Below, piece after piece: positions 7,615 to 15,947 of a stretch of 64,000 nucleotides of DNA. Within the stretch, counting starts at the first letter, position 1. Each line of letters starts with the position of its first letter. Position numbers and translations under genes: made by a program. The stretch spans positions 124,001 through 188,000 of the forward strand of contig CANKYO010000001.1 in the NCBI GenBank assembly GCA_947488175.1, in the 5' to 3' direction. Source of the DNA: an uncultured Paracoccaceae bacterium. GTDB lineage: Bacteria; Pseudomonadota; Alphaproteobacteria; Rhodobacterales; Rhodobacteraceae. A model generated the notes under the pieces. The model did no database searches and was not told where the DNA came from. It saw nothing but the letters and a program-made list of their open reading frames with translations.

Positions 7615-9282
7615 CTATTCGGCTGGCTGCGGTGGCGCGTGGGCTTCAACCCCGTGCCGCATCCGCTGGCTATCACGCCATATGCCCTTGATCAGTGAAA
7701 TGCCCATCAGAACCATCACCAGGCTGAACGGCAAAGCCCCGATTACCATGGCCGTCTGGATTGCCCCCAGACCGCCAGCGATAATCAGACCGCCCACAAC
7801 CAGTGCCAGCGCCGCGCCCCAGAACAGGATATGCGGACGCGCCTTTGGCCCCTCGTCGCCAGCCGCGTTGATTGTATTGATAATCAAAACGGCCGAGTCC
7901 GCGGATGTGACCAGATAAGTCAGCAGCAGGATGACGATCAAAACCGACATGGCCCAGGCAAGTGTCGGACTCAGGATCACAGCCAACATCGCAAAGAGCT
8001 GATCGGACTGACCAGCGCCAGCAATCGCGCCATTAGCATCGCCATTGAGTTCCAGATCAATCGCCGTCCCGCCAACCAGCGCGAACCAGACAAAGCACAT
8101 GACCGCAGGGATCACCATGGCACCCAGCACATATTCACGCACGGTGCGCCCGCGCGAAATGCGGGCAAGGAACACCCCCACAAACGGAGCGAATGCAATC
8201 CACCAGGCCCAGTAAAAGATGGTCCAGCCACCTTGCCAGCCCGCCAGGGCATCACCGGTTTCAGTGCCGTCCTTGGGCCAGACTGTCAGGATGTTACCAG
8301 GGATCGAAACGAGGTAATCCCAGATACCCACGAACAGAGCCGTCAGGCCGAACCAGGTCGAACCAAAAATGACAAAGAAGGCCAGGACGAAAAAGCTGAG
8401 CCCCATATTGATGTTCGACAGCCACTTGATACCCTTGCCGACGCCCGATAGAGCCGAAAGGGTCGAAGCCCCCATGATCACGAGCAAGGCAACAATGATG
8501 GCCATAGTCGATGATGACTGCGTCCCTTCTGCGTCGGTCACATAAAGCCACTCTCCAAATCCGATCCGGTAGAGACCCGAAATGAACTGTTCGACGCCGA
8601 ACCCAAGGGTCTGTGCCACACCCAGCACTGTTGCGACCACGGCCACCACATCGATCGCGTGCCCGACCCAACCGGACAGCGCCCGCCCGAAAAGCGGCGT
8701 CAAGCCTGAACGAATTGTCAGCGGCAGGCCACGACGATACGAGAAATAGCCAAGCGCCAGCCCGACGATGGCATAGGATGCCCAGGCCGCCAGCCCCCAA
8801 TGTGTAAAAGACCATACGTAAGCCGCGCGCACGTTATCGGCAGCACTTCCTGTCGTCTCGCCTATAATCGTCTGGGGGTTGCTGGCCCAGTGGTACATCG
8901 GCTCAGCCGTGGCAAAGGTCAGCATGCCGATCCCGATACCGGCGCCAAACATCATCGAAAACCATGAAAAATTCGAGAACTCGGGTTGGTCCTCCGGCAT
9001 GCCCAGTTTCAATCGACCTGCGGCGGGCCAAAGCGCCAGCGCAAAACACAGGACGACAAAAAAGCCCATCACATAGACATACCAGTAGTTGAATGAGGCA
9101 AGAATGAAGCCGTTGATTGCGCCCAGAACACCAGCGGCCTGTTCTGGGAAAGCGACCGCCCAGATGATAAGCGCGCCAACCAGTATCTTGGCTGTGATCG
9201 TCACATCCTTGGTGAAACCGCGGTAGAAACCGCTGTCTGCCGTCTTGATCGGCAGATCCATAAGTGGAGGCTTAGGTGCCAT
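7615..9282 (-). CDS. BCCT family transporter (betaine/choline/carnitine or DMSP type)
   Basis: 555 residues with about 12 membrane helices. The family signatures are the glycine-rich GAGIGIGMLTFATAEP in helix 3, and the WWIAFAPFVGVFLARISRGRTVREYV segment that is typical of BCCT carriers. These import quaternary ammonium or tertiary sulfonium osmolytes with Na+ or H+. The ATG has AGGGAGC about 6 bases upstream. It is a single-gene unit ending at a strong terminator. The next upstream unit is dmdA-acuI, so DMSP is a reasonable candidate substrate, but that is an inference from location only; the sequence does not decide between betaine, choline and DMSP. Confidence 0.92.
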   Translation of the reverse strand: MAPKPPLMDLPIKTADSGFYRGFTKDVTITAKILVGALIIWAVAFPEQAAGVLGAINGFILASFNYWYVYVMGFFVVLCFALALWPAAGRLKLGMPEDQPEFSNFSWFSMMFGAGIGIGMLTFATAEPMYHWASNPQTIIGETTGSAADNVRAAYVWSFTHWGLAAWASYAIVGLALGYFSYRRGLPLTIRSGLTPLFGRALSGWVGHAIDVVAVVATVLGVAQTLGFGVEQFISGLYRIGFGEWLYVTDAEGTQSSSTMAIIVALLVIMGASTLSALSGVGKGIKWLSNINMGLSFFVLAFFVIFGSTWFGLTALFVGIWDYLVSIPGNILTVWPKDGTETGDALAGWQGGWTIFYWAWWIAFAPFVGVFLARISRGRTVREYVLGAMVIPAVMCFVWFALVGGTAIDLELNGDANGAIAGAGQSDQLFAMLAVILSPTLAWAMSVLIVILLLTYLVTSADSAVLIINTINAAGDEGPKARPHILFWGAALALVVGGLIIAGGLGAIQTAMVIGALPFSLVMVLMGISLIKGIWRDSQRMRHGVEAHAPPQPAE

Positions 9283-9361
9283 GTCTCGCTCCCTGAATTT
9301 TATTTTTATTCGGGAAGCCTAACCTAGGGTCAGCATTTTACAAAACCTTAATACGCCATGC

Positions 9362-9403
9362 CTGGGTCTTTTGCGACATCAAAAGCGTCGCAAACAGACC
9401 CCA
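9362..9403 (-). terminator. Hairpin downstream of acuI, possible terminator
   Basis: A long dyad: CTGGGTCT then TTTGCGAC on one side, GTCGCAAAC then AGACCC on the other, with a 9-base loop (ATCAAAAGC). It lies in the 200-base gap between the acuI stop and the BCCT start. There is no clear T-run on the minus strand, so it may be a transcript 3'-end stabiliser rather than a classical terminator. Confidence 0.4.
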
Positions 9404-9481
9404 GAAACACAAGATAGTGCAGCTGGCAAGCCGCAACCCGCCAGATATAGTTGACGCTGGAAGGCGCAGGCGCTCGGCCCG

Positions 9482-10465
9482 TCAGCCATTCAGATCAACA
9501 ACCACCCGGCCCTTCACTTGGCCTTTCAGGATGTCGGCGCCCAGTTGCGGCAGATCAGCCAGCGTCGCAGGCTGGATCATCGCTTCCAGCTTGTCTATCG
9601 GCAGATCCTTTGCGATCCGCGCCCAGGCTCGCACCCGGTTGTCATAGGGCTGCATCACGCTGTCGATCCCCAGCAGGTTCACACCGCGCAGCAGGAACGG
9701 AATGACCGTCGCGGGCAGCGCGGCACCACCCGCAAGACCCACGGCAGCAACCGACGCTCCGTATTTCATCTGGCCCAACACGCGCGCCAGCATTGCGCCC
9801 CCCACCGCATCGACGCAGCCCGCCCATGTCTCGCCCTCCAATGGGCGTTTGGTGGTCTCGTTGATCTCTTCGCGCGCGACAATCTGGCTTGCACCCAGCG
9901 ACCGCAGATAATCCGCCGTTTCAGGCCGCCCCGTAACACCGGCAACCTCATACCCAAGATTGGCCAAAATAGCCGTGGCCACGGACCCCACACCGCCCGC
10001 AGCGCCAGTCACCAGCACCGGCCCATCCTTGATCCCGTGATCCTCCAGCGCCATGACGGCCAGCATCGCGGTAAACCCGGCGGTCCCGACGGCCATCGCC
10101 TGCCGGGCATCCAGACCATCTGGCAGCGGCACCAGCCAATCGGCCTTGACCCGGGCCTTCTGCGCATAACCGCCCCAATGCGCCTCGCCCACGCGCCAGC
10201 CGGTCAGTACAACCTTATCGCCGGGCTTGTAACGATCATCATCGGATGCCTCGACCGTCCCTGCGAAATCAATACCGGGCACATGCGGATAGTTACGCAC
10301 CAGACCGCCACCGGGGCCGATGCACAGACCATCCTTGTAGTTCACGGTGGAATATTCCACCGCCACGGTCACCTCGCCTGCAGGCAGGCGGTCCTCCGAC
10401 AGCTCCTGCACGCTCGCGCTGGTTTTGCCGTCATCGTCTTTTTCTACCACCAATGCCTTGAACAT
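9482..10465 (-). CDS. acuI: Acrylyl-CoA reductase (NADPH), AcuI/YhdH family
   Basis: 327 residues. A zinc-independent medium-chain dehydrogenase/reductase that reduces toxic acryloyl-CoA to propionyl-CoA. It opens FKALVVEKDDDGKTSA, has the YSTVNYKDGLCI and HVPGIDFAGTV motifs of the YhdH/AcuI group, and the NADPH-binding GAAGGVGSVA. The start at ATG 10465 is set by GAGGGAGA 7 bases upstream; a TTG five codons earlier has no ribosome-binding site. It begins 11 bases after the dmdA stop. The dmdA-acuI pair is known from Ruegeria pomeroyi, where AcuI detoxifies acryloyl-CoA formed from DMSP or from 3-mercaptopropionate-type intermediates. Confidence 0.93.
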   Translation of the reverse strand: MFKALVVEKDDDGKTSASVQELSEDRLPAGEVTVAVEYSTVNYKDGLCIGPGGGLVRNYPHVPGIDFAGTVEASDDDRYKPGDKVVLTGWRVGEAHWGGYAQKARVKADWLVPLPDGLDARQAMAVGTAGFTAMLAVMALEDHGIKDGPVLVTGAAGGVGSVATAILANLGYEVAGVTGRPETADYLRSLGASQIVAREEINETTKRPLEGETWAGCVDAVGGAMLARVLGQMKYGASVAAVGLAGGAALPATVIPFLLRGVNLLGIDSVMQPYDNRVRAWARIAKDLPIDKLEAMIQPATLADLPQLGADILKGQVKGRVVVDLNG

Positions 10466-10476
10466 CGCCGTCTCCC

Positions 10477-11577
10477 TCAAATCCAGAATTTTTCGTGAAC
10501 GGTCGCATCGCGCGGCCCGTCCGTTGTGTCGACCTGCAAAACCGTACCGTCATCCCAATGGGTCATCCTGACCATGCCAATGGCAACATTGGCGCCAAAA
10601 TCAGGGGATTTCGCCGCCGACGTCACCTGCCCAACCCGTTTGCCCTTGGCCATCAAAGGCCAGGCACGATCACAGGGCGGAATGTCACCATCAATCGAAA
10701 TGGGCCTGACCTGTTGCGTCGGCCCTTCCTTGGCCACCCGCAGCAAGGCGTCACGCCCCACGCACCCAATGGCCGTCTGGGTCGAACAGAACCGGCCCAG
10801 CCCGCATTCATGCGGCGTGTTTTCCCGGGTCATGTCGTTGCCATAGGACAGTAAACCGCCCTCGATCCGCTCAATCAAATTAGGGCAGCCGGCCCGCACA
10901 TCCAGATCGCGGCCCGCCTCGAACAGCGCGTTCCACAGCGGCATGCCGTTAGCGGTGCCGTCCACGTAAATCTCGAACCCGCCCTGCTTGGAATAGCCGG
11001 ACCGGGCGACCGCCATGCTGACGCCCTGAAAATCAAACCAGCCAAAGCGGAAGAACCTGATGGCGCGTACCGCATCGCCAAAGACGCGGGCGACCAGTTC
11101 TTCGGCCTTGGGCCCCTGCACCGCCAACGGCGAGATATCAGGTTCGTCCACCAGCACATCCAACCGATAGCCATAGGCCAACCCTTTGACCCAGAACAGC
11201 AAATCGCTGTCGGCAATGGATATCCACCACCGATCCTCTGACAGTTTCAGCGCCACAGGATCGTTCAACATACCCCCCGTCTCATCGACGATGGGCACAT
11301 AGTAACACTGCCCCGGCAGCATCCCCCGCAAATCGCGGGGGGTCAGCATCTGCATCAGCCGGGCGGCGTCAGGGCCGCGCAACTCGATCTGGCGTTCAAC
11401 CGCCACATCCCAGACCTGCACCGCCGATTTCAGATGGCGATAATCCGCCTCGACACTCTCAAAGACCGTCGGAAGCAGCATGTGGTTGTAAACCGTATAG
11501 CCTTTGACACCTGCCGCCTCCACGCCAGGGGTGAATGGGGTGCGCCGAATACGGCGGGACGGTGCAATTGTCGCCAT
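10477..11577 (-). CDS. dmdA: Dimethylsulfoniopropionate demethylase
   Basis: 366 residues, related to the glycine cleavage T-protein. It moves a methyl group from DMSP to tetrahydrofolate, leaving methylmercaptopropionate. The N-terminus (PSRRIRRTPFTPGVEAAGV) and the KGYTVYNHMLLPT segment are characteristic of DmdA rather than GcvT. Further conserved blocks are the YGNDMTRENTPHECGLGRFC region and the terminal VHEKFWI. The ATG at 11577 overlaps the stop of the small upstream gene (TGATG), implying coupled translation; a GTG ten codons upstream has no separate ribosome-binding site. It sits in a six-gene minus-strand run that ends with acuI. Confidence 0.94.
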   Translation of the reverse strand: MATIAPSRRIRRTPFTPGVEAAGVKGYTVYNHMLLPTVFESVEADYRHLKSAVQVWDVAVERQIELRGPDAARLMQMLTPRDLRGMLPGQCYYVPIVDETGGMLNDPVALKLSEDRWWISIADSDLLFWVKGLAYGYRLDVLVDEPDISPLAVQGPKAEELVARVFGDAVRAIRFFRFGWFDFQGVSMAVARSGYSKQGGFEIYVDGTANGMPLWNALFEAGRDLDVRAGCPNLIERIEGGLLSYGNDMTRENTPHECGLGRFCSTQTAIGCVGRDALLRVAKEGPTQQVRPISIDGDIPPCDRAWPLMAKGKRVGQVTSAAKSPDFGANVAIGMVRMTHWDDGTVLQVDTTDGPRDATVHEKFWI

Positions 11578-11810
11578 CACAGTGATCCACCCATTCCACG
11601 TTTGCACTCCTGCGGCGGCTTACCGCCCTTTGCATAAGCCGTGACCTTGCACGTCTTGCAGCGATATTCGCCCAGCGACACCGTGTCATTTCCAGTCGCC
11701 ACCCAGCGACAGCTCCCCGAGGGTCGGCGCGCACCAACCGGTGCCGACCGGCGACCCAGGTTCCAGAACAGAAACGCAATCAGCAGCGCAGCAATGACCA
11801 GTATCGGCAT
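11577..11810 (-). CDS. Small membrane-anchored protein with a zinc-ribbon-like cysteine set
   Basis: 77 residues. One N-terminal membrane helix (residues 2-18, PILVIAALLIAFLFWNL), then a basic cytoplasmic or periplasmic tail with four cysteines: C34 in CRWVATG, C51 and C54 in RCKTCK, and C69 in PPQECKRG. The spacing looks like a small zinc ribbon. GGAGG lies about 9 bases before the ATG, inside the end of the DinB-like gene (gap one base), and its own stop overlaps the dmdA start. I do not recognise the family. Its place between DinB-like and dmdA points to co-expression with DMSP demethylation. Confidence 0.75.
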   Translation of the reverse strand: MPILVIAALLIAFLFWNLGRRSAPVGARRPSGSCRWVATGNDTVSLGEYRCKTCKVTAYAKGGKPPQECKRGMGGSL

Positions 11811-11811
11811 G

Positions 11812-12318
11812 TCAGCGATCCTCCGGCATAAACGGCAAATCGGTATCGTTGGGCTTTTGCCCGGCCGCCGTCAGCATGGCGTGGACCTGCCCGCGATGAT
11901 GGGTCTGGTGGTTGAACAACTGCATGACACACAGCGCGACAGGCTTCTCAAAATCCCGCTTCATCGCGCCCGAATACCATTTCAGATCGCCCACCAGATC
12001 AATCGCACTGACACTTTCGGCCCAAAGCGTGATCCGGGCATCTACGCGAAATCGGTCCGCGGCCCAGACCGCCGGTGTCGGGGTAAAATCAGTACTTTCG
12101 GCAATTGACAAATCAGGGCCCGCCCCGCCATCAAATCGGCTGATCCACAGATGATCGGCCCAAAGCAAATGGTTCAACGTGCCCATGATTGACCCGAAAA
12201 AGGCACCGCGATCCTGATAAAGGTCCTCTTTGGACATCGCCGGGATCATCTCGCGCAGCCCGGTATTCTGCCAGGCATTATAGCGGGCCATGGTCTGACA
12301 GTATTCTGGCGTGATCAC
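11812..12318 (-). CDS. DinB family metal-binding four-helix protein
   Basis: 168 residues from a GTG at 12318 that overlaps the DUF1326 stop (GTGA) and has GGAAAGG 6-7 bases upstream; an alternative TTG at 12336 is less likely. The DinB/YfiT fold is seen in ARYNAWQNTGLREMI at the N-terminus, the first histidine ligand in LNHLLWADHLW, and the C-terminal histidine pair in FNHQTHHRGQVHAML. Members use a triad of histidines to bind a divalent metal, and some are thiol-dependent transferases acting with mycothiol, bacillithiol or glutathione. The substrate here is unknown. It is part of the DUF2182 to acuI run. Confidence 0.85.
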   Translation of the reverse strand: MITPEYCQTMARYNAWQNTGLREMIPAMSKEDLYQDRGAFFGSIMGTLNHLLWADHLWISRFDGGAGPDLSIAESTDFTPTPAVWAADRFRVDARITLWAESVSAIDLVGDLKWYSGAMKRDFEKPVALCVMQLFNHQTHHRGQVHAMLTAAGQKPNDTDLPFMPEDR

Positions 12319-13028
12319 GGTTTTGGGCCTTTCCAATCAATCGGGCAGATCTCGGCCGATTTGCCGCCAAAATCCCAGACGCGACCATAATCGCGGACCT
12401 TCGATTTCGTCCCGGCGGCAGCGATGATATCCGGACCCATCCAGTATTTCGAATTGCTGATCATGACCGGATGGTCGGGGCTGGCGCCCTTCATCATCTC
12501 AATCTCACCCTGAATTTTGCGGCCAATATAGATGCCGCGCTTTGTGCCTTCGCGCACGATCTCGACTTTCTCGCGCTCGGCGCCAATGATCTCGGACACC
12601 AGCATCGTGAACAGGCCTGTCGTGCCACCGGCAGCCCCGCTGAATATCTTCAGAATACCGTTATAGGCCTTCTGCGTGGACCGTTCATCGACATAAGCCG
12701 CCACACGCCAATTCCCTTCAGCCATCCGGCCCGGAATATCGACCAGCAGACCCACATTCAGGCCTGACAGGTCCTCACCCTCAAAATGCCCTTCATCAAT
12801 GGCAATCGCCATCCAGGCATGGCAATGCCCTTCGGTCGGCGGATGGGCACCAAGGCTGACGACACAGGGACAAAACACCGTGCAGGAACAGTTCAGAAAT
12901 AACTCTCCCTTGATGGCCCATTCGGTGGGCTTCATCTTGCGGCGCAGCGGGTTGCTTTCCATCCGCTGATCAATCCGTTGTGAAATGGGCAGCCTGTCTG
13001 CCGGTGCGCGTTCTTTCTTGTCTGCCAT
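12315..13028 (-). CDS. DUF1326 domain protein
   Basis: 237 residues. A charged N-terminal 35 residues is followed by WAIKGELFLNCSCTVFCPCVVSLGAHPPTEGHCHAWMAIAI, the DUF1326 signature with CSC and CPC cysteines and nearby histidines that suggest metal binding. The rest is a beta-rich domain. The start has AGGAAAGGAAC upstream. It begins 14 bases after the DUF2182 stop. DUF1326 and DUF2182 are commonly neighbours in bacteria, which suggests they act together, possibly in metal handling, but no reaction is established as far as I know. Its stop overlaps the DinB-like start. Confidence 0.88.
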   Translation of the reverse strand: MADKKERAPADRLPISQRIDQRMESNPLRRKMKPTEWAIKGELFLNCSCTVFCPCVVSLGAHPPTEGHCHAWMAIAIDEGHFEGEDLSGLNVGLLVDIPGRMAEGNWRVAAYVDERSTQKAYNGILKIFSGAAGGTTGLFTMLVSEIIGAEREKVEIVREGTKRGIYIGRKIQGEIEMMKGASPDHPVMISNSKYWMGPDIIAAAGTKSKVRDYGRVWDFGGKSAEICPIDWKGPKP

Positions 13029-13042
13029 CCGGCGTTCCTTTC

Positions 13043-13810
13043 CTAAATGAATGCCAAACCGATGCCACCCGCAATCAGGGCAACTCCGGTCGGTTTGATC
13101 ACGCGATGCCCGATATCAGGCAGCTTTTCGAAAACCATCAATAACGTGGCAAGGCCCATCCACAGCAGGCTCATCACGCCGCCGACAAAACCAAGCACCA
13201 TAAAGCCCCAGCAACATCCCACACAAAATGCGCCCATAAACAGCCCCATGCGCAAACCACCGCCAAAACCGGTTTTCCAATGGCCAAGGAAATAGGTCAT
13301 CGGCGCATGGCAGACGCCATGGCAGACCTCCTTGGCGCGGGTGAACTGGAACGCGCCGACCGCAATCAGCAAGGTGGATGACAACCAGACCGGCGCGATG
13401 CCCAGCATGTTCACCACCCCGCCAAACAGCAAGGCCAGTTGCAGGCTGGCAATGACCGCCGCAAAGCAGACCCAGACCAGAAAATATCCCAGCAACACAC
13501 CCAGCCATCCGGCACGTGTGCCATCGGCACTGATCATCAGCCGCTCATAAGTGGTCAATGTGGGCACCATCGTCGGCAGCATCATCGCCGCCATCATGAT
13601 GGCCCACATGGTAAACAGCGGACCGAACCGGGCCATGGGCATATCCATCGGCATGCGCGGGTCCATATCGGCCATCGCCTGGCCCATCGGCCCCGGGCGG
13701 CCCAGCAGATCCAGATCCATATCCATGGCCATCACATACATGATCCACCACGCCAGCAGGATCGCCCCGAAAAAGGACAACCACAACGATGACCGGATCA
13801 GGTGAGGCAT
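13043..13810 (-). CDS. DUF2182 integral membrane protein
   Basis: 255 residues from ATG 13810, chosen because GGGAGGA lies six bases before it; an ATG 14 codons earlier lacks a site. About six membrane helices. A long Met/Asp-rich loop follows the first helix (residues about 28-60) with many Met-x-Met pairs, and the helix region MWAIMMAAMMLPTMVPTL is a family signature. Two cysteine clusters, CHGVCHAPM and CVGCCW, lie in the second half. Met, Cys and His on this scale suggest soft-metal (copper-like) contact; this is inference. First gene of the run that ends in dmdA-acuI; its upstream region carries the GntR-type dyad. Confidence 0.88.
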   Translation of the reverse strand: MPHLIRSSLWLSFFGAILLAWWIMYVMAMDMDLDLLGRPGPMGQAMADMDPRMPMDMPMARFGPLFTMWAIMMAAMMLPTMVPTLTTYERLMISADGTRAGWLGVLLGYFLVWVCFAAVIASLQLALLFGGVVNMLGIAPVWLSSTLLIAVGAFQFTRAKEVCHGVCHAPMTYFLGHWKTGFGGGLRMGLFMGAFCVGCCWGFMVLGFVGGVMSLLWMGLATLLMVFEKLPDIGHRVIKPTGVALIAGGIGLAFI

Positions 13811-13853
13811 CGGCGTCCTCCCAAAACGACGACTCAGGACTTGCCACATCATA

Positions 13854-13877
13854 TGTCAGACGTTTAATTGTCTGACA
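13854..13877. promoter_or_regulatory. Probable operator of the FadR-type regulator (two GTC..GAC sites in a dyad)
   Basis: TGTCAGAC, 8 bases, GTCTGACA: a perfect 8-bp inverted repeat. Each arm also fits the FadR-subfamily GntR operator form T-N-GT-N3-AC-N-A (for example TTGTCTGACAA). It lies between the DUF2182 start (13810) and the GntR start (13879), two bases from the regulator's ATG, so binding would repress the regulator and probably the divergent DUF2182 to acuI run. Confidence 0.75.
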
Positions 13878-13878
13878 A

Positions 13879-14619
13879 ATGAAAATTGATCCTACCAACC
13901 CCGCTGACCTGTCAGCCCAGATCGCCAAGGCCATCCGCGATGCGATTATTTCGGGCGCCTTGCCGGTTGATAAACGGCTCCCGTCAGAGGCGGAGCTGGC
14001 CGAACAATTTGCCGTGTCACGGCCCACCGTGCGCGAGGCGCTCAAACGGCTGGCCGCGCAATCGTTGATCCGCACCCAACGCGGGGCGACCGGCGGGGCC
14101 TTTGTGAACCGGCTGAAATTCGAAGACGCCTATGGCCAGCAAATCACCACCTCGATCATGCTTTTGTCGATGAACGATGTCAGCTTCGCCACAGCGTGCG
14201 AGGCGCGCTATGCGCTCGAACGTGCCTGTGCGCCGCTCTCCACCCAACGGCGCAGTGCGGACCATCTGGCCACCATGCGGGCCGAAATCCACCGGCAGGG
14301 GCAACCGGGCCTGACGGATGAGGCGTTCTGCGCCTCAGATGTCGCCTTTCACCGGGCATTGGTCGATGCGGCTGGCAACCCGGTCCTGTCCTATCAACTG
14401 GCCGGTGCGGTCGAAGGGATGCAGCCCCTGATGAACATGATCACCTTTACCGCCCGCTCCCGCGAAACCATCATCGCCCTGCACACCGCCCTTGCCGACG
14501 CGGTCGAGGCGCGCGACAGCACCAAAGCTGATGAAAATCTGGTCAGTCTAGCGCAATATTCACAACAGTTGGCGCAAGAGGTGATTGCCAAACGCAATGC
14601 GGCCCGCGCTGCGAAATGA
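13879..14619 (+). CDS. FadR subfamily GntR transcriptional regulator (FCD domain)
   Basis: 246 residues. A winged-helix DNA-binding domain at about 8-75 (AIRDAIISGALPVDKRLPSEAELAEQF, then SRPTVREALKRLAAQSLIRTQRG with GGAFV in the wing), followed by an all-helical FCD effector domain with Asp and His likely to hold a metal (ASDVAFHRALVDAAGN; IIALHTALADA). The domain boundary fits the ATG at 13879 well, yet the operator dyad ends one base before it, leaving no ribosome-binding site; translation may be leaderless. It is divergent from the DUF2182 to dmdA-acuI run and 60 bases upstream of a binding-protein gene. The effector is unknown; an intermediate of DMSP breakdown is a natural guess. Confidence 0.9.
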   Translation: MKIDPTNPADLSAQIAKAIRDAIISGALPVDKRLPSEAELAEQFAVSRPTVREALKRLAAQSLIRTQRGATGGAFVNRLKFEDAYGQQITTSIMLLSMNDVSFATACEARYALERACAPLSTQRRSADHLATMRAEIHRQGQPGLTDEAFCASDVAFHRALVDAAGNPVLSYQLAGAVEGMQPLMNMITFTARSRETIIALHTALADAVEARDSTKADENLVSLAQYSQQLAQEVIAKRNAARAAK

Positions 14620-14679
14620 CACTTGTCGTGGCCCCCGTGCGGCCCTAATTTGCAGCAGGTTCTAACGGGAGAAACCACC

Positions 14680-15723
14680 ATGAAACTTGCCACCATTTTG
14701 GGTGCCGTGTCGCTAGCGGCGCTCACCACTGCCGCCAGCGCGCAGGATGCAGACCTGCTGGTGTTTGACTATCCGGGGTTCGAAAACCCCGACTTCCATG
14801 TCGGCTATACCGAGGCGCATGGTGACAGCCCCACATTTGCCTTCTTCGGGGATGAGGATGAAGCATTCCAAAAAATCCGCGCCGGGTTTGAGGCTGACGT
14901 GGCCCATATCTGCGCCGGCTCCGTTAGCAAATGGACCGAAAGCGGGATTATCGAGCCATGGGATGTATCCCGCATTCCCGCCTATGGTGACCTCGACAGC
15001 AACCTGACCGGCACCGATGTCGGCGCAGGCGATGCGGTCTATTTCGTCCCCGTTGATTTCGGCTCAACCGCCATCGCCTATAATCCCGATGAGGTTCCGG
15101 CCGAGGATGTGGCCAGCCTGGAGGTGTTCAAGAACCCGGCTTATGCGGGCCGCCTCACCCTGCCGGACAATGTCGATGATGCCTATGCGCTGGCCTATCT
15201 GGCCACCGGGGTCAGCAACTGGGCCGACGCCACGGACGAAGAATTCGAAGCCGCCTCCAACTGGCTGCGCGAGGTCCACCCCAATCTGCGCACCTACTGG
15301 ACCGACCCGGCAGAACTGGCACAGCTTTTGTCCTCGGGCGAGGTGCTGGTCAGCTGGGCCTGGAACGAAACCTACCCGACCATGGCCGCCGAAGGCCGGC
15401 CCATCGGGTTCCAGCGTGAAGCCACAGAAGGCTCCTCACTCTGGCTTTGCGGCTATGTGAACCTCGTCGATGGGCAAGGATCCGAAGACAAGGCCTATGA
15501 TTTCCTCAACGCCATGCTGGCGGAATCCTCTGTCGTGCCCCTGCTTGATGCGGGCTACGGATCGTCGAACGTGGTCGCCCTGGCCAGCCAGGTCACCGAA
15601 GAAGACCTCGAAGCCTCCGGTCTGGGCCAGATCGACGTGCCCGTACTGGCACAACTGCCCATGTCCAACGAAAAACGCGAACGGCAGGCCGAAACCTTCG
15701 AACTGATCAAGGCCGGTTTCTGA
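14680..15723 (+). CDS. ABC transporter periplasmic binding protein, family 1 (PotD/PotF-like), orphan
   Basis: 347 residues from ATG 14680 with GGGAG about 8 bases upstream. Signal peptide at 1-21 (MKLATILGAVSLAALTTAASA, cut before QDAD). The mature part has the polyamine-type binding-protein features VPVDFGSTAIAYNPDEVP and SGEVLVSWAWNETYPTM. It probably delivers a small amine or related ligand to an ABC importer. No permease or ATPase gene lies nearby, so it must share a transporter encoded elsewhere or act as a sensor. Only 60 bases separate it from the GntR gene, so the two may be co-transcribed. Confidence 0.85.
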   Translation: MKLATILGAVSLAALTTAASAQDADLLVFDYPGFENPDFHVGYTEAHGDSPTFAFFGDEDEAFQKIRAGFEADVAHICAGSVSKWTESGIIEPWDVSRIPAYGDLDSNLTGTDVGAGDAVYFVPVDFGSTAIAYNPDEVPAEDVASLEVFKNPAYAGRLTLPDNVDDAYALAYLATGVSNWADATDEEFEAASNWLREVHPNLRTYWTDPAELAQLLSSGEVLVSWAWNETYPTMAAEGRPIGFQREATEGSSLWLCGYVNLVDGQGSEDKAYDFLNAMLAESSVVPLLDAGYGSSNVVALASQVTEEDLEASGLGQIDVPVLAQLPMSNEKRERQAETFELIKAGF

Positions 15724-15732
15724 AACGACAGA

Positions 15733-15757
15733 TGGGCGGCTCCACCGGGGCCGCCCA
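15733..15757 (+). terminator. Hairpin after the binding-protein gene
   Basis: TGGGCGGC, 9-base loop, GCCGCCCA, ten bases after the stop codon. The stem is strong but no T-run follows, so it is a probable but not a classical terminator. The remaining roughly 190 bases up to the next gene show no other clear feature. Confidence 0.5.
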
Positions 15758-15947
15758 CAGCAAACTGCGATCAAATGACATAGGTCAAGATCCGGTCAAC
15801 TTACCTACATTATTGGGTGTAACTTATCGGCAAAACGTATAACTGACCTATCAACGCACCAGATCGGGCGACCCGGAACGACATGCAACCAATGCAGCAA
15901 AAAACCTGCGATAAAGCTTTCGCCAGCAGCAATCGGGCACGCGCCAC

